From Shinella yambaruensis (GTDB lineage: Bacteria; Pseudomonadota; Alphaproteobacteria; Rhizobiales; Rhizobiaceae), in assembly GCF_022899355.1 (NCBI RefSeq), contig NZ_JALJCK010000012.1, positions 62,001 to 126,000 on the forward strand: a stretch of 64,000 nt of DNA, given 5' to 3'. Positions 61,153-64,000 of the stretch are shown here, one piece after another. The notes under the pieces are model-generated. The model had not been told where the DNA came from. It did not search any database and worked only from the letters and a program-made list of their open reading frames with translations. The position numbers and the translations under genes were made by a program. Position 1 is the first letter of the stretch, and every line of letters starts with the position of its first letter.

Positions 61153-61317
61153 TCAGAGCGAGGCGCGGCACATGTCCGGCGTCGCGCAGGCGACGAACTT
61201 GCCGGTCGTGTTGTGCGTGCTGCGGCGGTAGTCGGTCTCGACGGCGGCGGCGAGCATGATCGCGAAAATGGCCATCAGCAGGGTGATGATCGTCAGGCGG
61301 CGTGCGAGGATGTCCAT
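61153..61317 (-). CDS. Small predicted membrane protein (54 aa)
   Basis: 54 residues from ATG 61317. One strongly hydrophobic helix (RLTIITLLMAIFAIMLAAAV, about 7-26) is followed by a short polar tail with two cysteines (VACATPDMCRASL). Probably a single-pass inner-membrane protein with the Cys pair outside. Not recognised. The following 58-codon frame may be cotranscribed. The 348-base gap upstream (61318-61665) holds nothing that I recognise other than the end of the DUF2147 gene's hairpin. Confidence 0.5.
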   Translation of the reverse strand: MDILARRLTIITLLMAIFAIMLAAAVETDYRRSTHNTTGKFVACATPDMCRASL

Positions 61318-61623
61318 GGTGTCGTCCCTCATTGACATGTTTCAGTGTGACCCTTGTCGCATTGCGGGACTGAACGCTCCCTGAGAGGCCGGTTCATCTC
61401 CCGTTCAGGAAAGCTGTGATCGGCCTTCGGGAGGGCTTTGAGCGGGGGCAGGCGGGCATGCCGGGAGCGGCCCTGATCGGGCGGGGGAATTGGCCAGCCC
61501 GGGCGGCTGTGAGCCCGGCATGCGGCCGGGGAGCCGGTACTTTCATGTGGAGATGCAGATTGTGGCCCGGGCAAGGGCAAGCAGGCCCTGACGGCGCGCT
61601 GAAAGTCGCGCGGAAAGCCGAAT

Positions 61624-61643
61624 GCCGGCGCCCGGGCGCCGGC
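61624..61643 (-). terminator. 20-nt perfect palindrome after the DUF2147 gene
   Basis: GCCGGCGCCCGGGCGCCGGC at 61624-61643 is fully self-complementary and lies 23 bases beyond the DUF2147 stop in its direction of transcription. It could act as a terminator hairpin; a weak T-rich stretch follows. Confidence 0.5.
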
Positions 61644-61665
61644 CGGTTTCCTCAATCCTTGCGGT

Positions 61666-62004
61666 TCAAAGCCGCGACCAGGTCTGCGACTTGCAGAGCA
61701 CCTTCAGGACGCAGCCCTTCATCTTCAGCGAATTGCCGCTCACCGAGCCGGAGCCGCTATAGGTCTTGTCGGCCGCCGGATCGGTGATCGAACCGGTATA
61801 ATCCGCGCCGGCGCCCTCCAGCTTGCCGATACGCTTGCCGGCGAATTTCCCGGTTTTCAGCGTGATGCAGAAGCTGCCGCCGCATTTGGCGATCGCCGCG
61901 GTCTCGCCGCTGGCGGTCTTCCAGGTGCCCTCGATCGGCTCGGCGGCAAGGGCCGCGCCCGGGACGATGAGCAGGGCGGCGGCGATCCATGTCTTCAGGT
62001 TCAT
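61666..62004 (-). CDS. DUF2147 periplasmic protein
   Basis: 112 residues. The signal peptide MNLKTWIAAALLIVPGAALA is cleaved before AEPIEGTWKTASGETAAI, the usual DUF2147 opening. KRIGKLEGAGADYTGSITDP and the C-terminal GSGSVSGNSLKMKGCVL with LCKSQTW follow; four cysteines may form disulfides (CGGSFC; GCVLKVLC). Family function is unknown; it is a small secreted beta-rich domain. The 466-base region upstream (62005-62470), shared with the Sel1 gene, has AT-richer blocks and no identifiable gene. Confidence 0.87.
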   Translation of the reverse strand: MNLKTWIAAALLIVPGAALAAEPIEGTWKTASGETAAIAKCGGSFCITLKTGKFAGKRIGKLEGAGADYTGSITDPAADKTYSGSGSVSGNSLKMKGCVLKVLCKSQTWSRL

Positions 62005-62470
62005 TCTCTTCCTCCTCCAGAATGCGCGCCGACAATATCTTACGCGAACGTAAAGGTAAATATGCGCGGAGAATGGATCTGCATGCGTTTTTCCGGCGCC
62101 GGCGACCCGGAGAATTGCATTGCGGAAAAACCCGACCGGTTTGCGTGGTTAGCGAAAGGTTGAAATCGCCGGTTGAACAATCGGTAAATTTTGAAGCGAA
62201 TGCGGCGGTTTCCAGCGCCTTTGATGTTTAATGAAAACCCAATTTTACCAAGCGTTTGGACTTTGTTTGTCTCAAATTAAGCATGCATTTTAAGCGCATT
62301 TTGAAAGGCCCGCGGCATAGTGGAGCCATAAGACGAGCAGGGAAAACCCGCCGGAAAAACTCTGAAGGAAGACCAAGGCCGCTGAAGACGGCAGGCGCCC
62401 AAGGAGGCCCGAAAGGGCAGGTAAAACAGGACAATACGAGCAGAAAACCAGGTAGACAGGGACAATCGAA

Positions 62471-62740
62471 ATGGCACGCTTTGACTTTCAGAACACCGAA
62501 ACGGCCGCCATGACGGGCGGCGAGAACCGCGCCGAGATCTTCTGCGACATGGGCCTCATGTATGCCACCGGCCGCGGCTGCGCCGTCGACGTGGTGCAGG
62601 CGCACAAATGGCTCAACATCGCCGCCATCAAGGGTTGCGAACGCGCCGCGGAGCTGCGCGCCGACCTTGCCGCGACGATGACGAAGACCGACCTCGCCCT
62701 GGCGCTGCGTGCAGCGCGCGAGTGGATGACGGTTCATTGA
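62471..62740 (+). CDS. Small Sel1-like repeat protein
   Basis: 89 residues containing one Sel1-type helical repeat (AEIFCDMGLMYATGRGCAVD, then VQAHKWLNIAAIKGCERAAE), a TPR-like protein-interaction module. There is no signal peptide, so it is cytosolic. ATG 62471 is preceded by AGGGACAATCGAA. Such single-repeat proteins are common in Rhizobiales; partner unknown. It converges with the HisC-like gene over a repeat hairpin. Confidence 0.8.
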   Translation: MARFDFQNTETAAMTGGENRAEIFCDMGLMYATGRGCAVDVVQAHKWLNIAAIKGCERAAELRADLAATMTKTDLALALRAAREWMTVH

Positions 62741-62742
62741 TG

Positions 62743-62838
62743 GGCGAATGGCGAATGGGGAGTAGCGAATAGGGAAGCGTAAAGAAGACCGTGGAGACGG
62801 CACCGCCCCCAATTCGCTATTCACTATTCGCTATTCGC
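62743..62838. repeat. Family C-like hairpin between converging genes
   Basis: Left arm 62743-62775 is built of GCGAATGGCGAATGGGGAGT and AGCGAATAGGGA. The right arm at 62809-62838 is its rough complement (CAATTCGCTATTCACTATTC). The architecture matches the repeats at 3752 and 22779 but with a GCGAAT unit instead of GCCAATAG. It serves as the shared end of the Sel1 and HisC-like genes. Confidence 0.75.
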
Positions 62839-63938
62839 TTCAAAACCAGCGGCAACGCCTCCTCCAGCAACGCCATATCGTCATCCGGCGCGACGCTGAT
62901 GCGGATGCATCGGCTGAGGGGGGCGACGCCCGGCATGCGGATGAAGACGCCATGTTCCATCAGGCCGTCGACAATGGCGCGGGCGTGGGTGCCGTCCCGG
63001 CCGCAATCGATGGTGACGAAATTGGTGGCGGAGGCGAGGGGAGCAAGGCCGTTGGACCGCGCGATCTGCGAGATGCGCTCGCGGGCGGCGGCGATACGGG
63101 CGATGACGTCCGCAAGATAGGCCTGATCCTTCAGCGCGGCGAGCGCCGCCTGGACCGAGATCCGGGCCATGCCGAAATGATTTCGGATCTTGTCGAAGGC
63201 CTGCGCATTGCCGAGCGTGCCGATCGCATAGCCGATCCGCGCGCCGGCAAGGCCGTAGGCCTTCGAGAAGGTGCGCATGCGCAGGATGTTCGGCTGGCCG
63301 ATCAGCGCGCCGATCGGGGGAATGGTGCCCGCCGGCGCCGTCTCGCCATAGGCCTCGTCGAGAATGAGCAGCGTCGTTTCCGGCAGCGCCCGCGCGAAGG
63401 AGACGACGCTGTCGGCATCCCACCAGCTCCCCATCGGATTGTCCGGATTGGCGAAATAGACGAGCGGCGCATTCTCCCGCCGCACGGCGTCGAGAAGGCC
63501 GTCGAGATCCTCCCGGTCCTTGACATAGGGCACGGTGACGAGCCGGCCGCCGAACCCGTTCACATGGTAGTTGAAGGTCGGATAGCCGCCGAGCGAGGTG
63601 ACGACCGGCGTGCCCGGCTCGATGACCAGCCGCGCGATCTCGCCGAGCAGCCCGTCGATGCCGCCGCCGATCGCGATGTTGTCGCGCGAAATGCCGTGAT
63701 GGAGGGCAAGCGCCTCCCGCAGGTCGAAATTCTCCGGATCGGCATACATCCAGGTCGTGCCGGCGGCAGCGCTGATCGCCGCCAGGACGGACGGCGCCGG
63801 GCCGAAGCCGCTCTCGTTCGCGCCGATGCGGGCGCGCACGGCAAGGCCGCGGTTGCGCTCGATGGCTTCCGGCCCGACGAAGGGCACCGTTGCGGGCAGG
63901 GACTGGGCGAGGGCGGTGAAGCGGGAAAATGCGGACAT
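62817..63938 (-). CDS. HisC-like class I/II aminotransferase
   Basis: 373 residues, PLP fold type I. GGIDGLLGEIARLVIEPGTP is the phosphate-binding region, VYFANPDNPMGSWW carries the NPxNPxG-like motif, LLILDEAYGETAP holds the Asp and Tyr, and the PLP lysine is in MRTFSKAYGLAGARIGYA. This is the histidinol-phosphate aminotransferase family, but the context has no his genes, so the substrate may be another aromatic or phosphorylated amino acid. Its 3' end lies within the family C-like hairpin. The remaining 62 bases of the window (63939-64000) show nothing further. Confidence 0.88.
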   Translation of the reverse strand: MSAFSRFTALAQSLPATVPFVGPEAIERNRGLAVRARIGANESGFGPAPSVLAAISAAAGTTWMYADPENFDLREALALHHGISRDNIAIGGGIDGLLGEIARLVIEPGTPVVTSLGGYPTFNYHVNGFGGRLVTVPYVKDREDLDGLLDAVRRENAPLVYFANPDNPMGSWWDADSVVSFARALPETTLLILDEAYGETAPAGTIPPIGALIGQPNILRMRTFSKAYGLAGARIGYAIGTLGNAQAFDKIRNHFGMARISVQAALAALKDQAYLADVIARIAAARERISQIARSNGLAPLASATNFVTIDCGRDGTHARAIVDGLMEHGVFIRMPGVAPLSRCIRISVAPDDDMALLEEALPLVLKRIANSE

Positions 63939-64000
63939 GGGGCCTGCCTGGGATCGATCGACACGGATGCGGGACGCCGCCGAGGCCGATGCGCCGGGAA

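Noticed and set aside
1..64000. tRNA, rRNA and other classical structural RNA genes
   Set aside because: No cloverleaf-like or rRNA sequence was recognised on either strand by reading; a covariance-model scan would be needed to exclude small RNAs.

Overview
This 64 kb window is GC-rich alphaproteobacterial chromosome, most likely from a member of the Rhizobiaceae (Rhizobium/Ensifer/Shinella group; genus not decidable from sequence alone). The main reasons are a feuN-feuP-feuQ regulatory block followed by ccmI-ccmE-ccmF-ccmH (rhizobial cycHJKL), degP, a second two-component pair, glnE, a PleC-type kinase and pepN, which is the gene order I associate with Sinorhizobium-type chromosomes. Typical rhizobial dispersed palindromic repeats and sites resembling CtrA boxes fit this.

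Layout. (1) 1-15.4 kb: a collinear gene transfer agent (GTA)-like head and tail cluster: large terminase (cut by the left edge), portal, prohead protease, HK97 capsid, head-tail connectors, tail tube, two chaperones, short tape measure, distal tail, hub, NlpC/P60 peptidase and the giant TIM-barrel 'megatron'. It also carries a GH19-like muramidase and a holin-like protein, but no integrase or phage repressor is seen. (2) 15.5-17.9 kb: feuNPQ. (3) 18.1-29.8 kb: a lipoprotein, cytochrome c maturation genes, DegP, a PhoB-type regulator and kinase, and GlnE. (4) 30-38.7 kb, mostly minus strand: PleC-like kinase, PepN, two transporters, and a cluster of very small genes including a probable 21-residue peptide behind an exceptionally strong ribosome binding site. 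(5) 38.9-43.7 kb, minus strand: a uracil-DNA glycosylase relative, an Hsp70/YegD-like protein, an SDR enzyme and an FAD-linked dehydrogenase. (6) 44-49.7 kb: ETF-ubiquinone oxidoreductase, a DUF3592 protein, an L,D-transpeptidase preceded by a CtrA-type site, and a betaine-type ABC transporter with binding protein and permease but no ATPase alongside. (7) 49.8-64 kb: methyltransferase, EamA exporter with a divergent Lrp regulator, DoxX, AraJ-like MFS, lipid kinase, divergent PuuA-like ligase and SpuC-like aminotransferase (polyamine use), VapBC, AMP nucleosidase, YnfA, small membrane proteins, DUF2147, a Sel1 protein and a HisC-like aminotransferase.

Intergenic space is heavily colonised by several families of palindromic or mosaic repeats. 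One copy lies in frame inside the coding sequence of the GTA peptidase and adds roughly 54 residues near its N terminus. The most noteworthy items are this protein-coding palindrome, the tiny peptide gene at 38.1 kb whose RBS is the arm of a perfect inverted repeat, a tail chaperone gene with no usual start codon, and candidate CtrA control of a cell-wall L,D-transpeptidase and of the PleC-like kinase. No tRNA, rRNA, CRISPR array or insertion sequence was seen.
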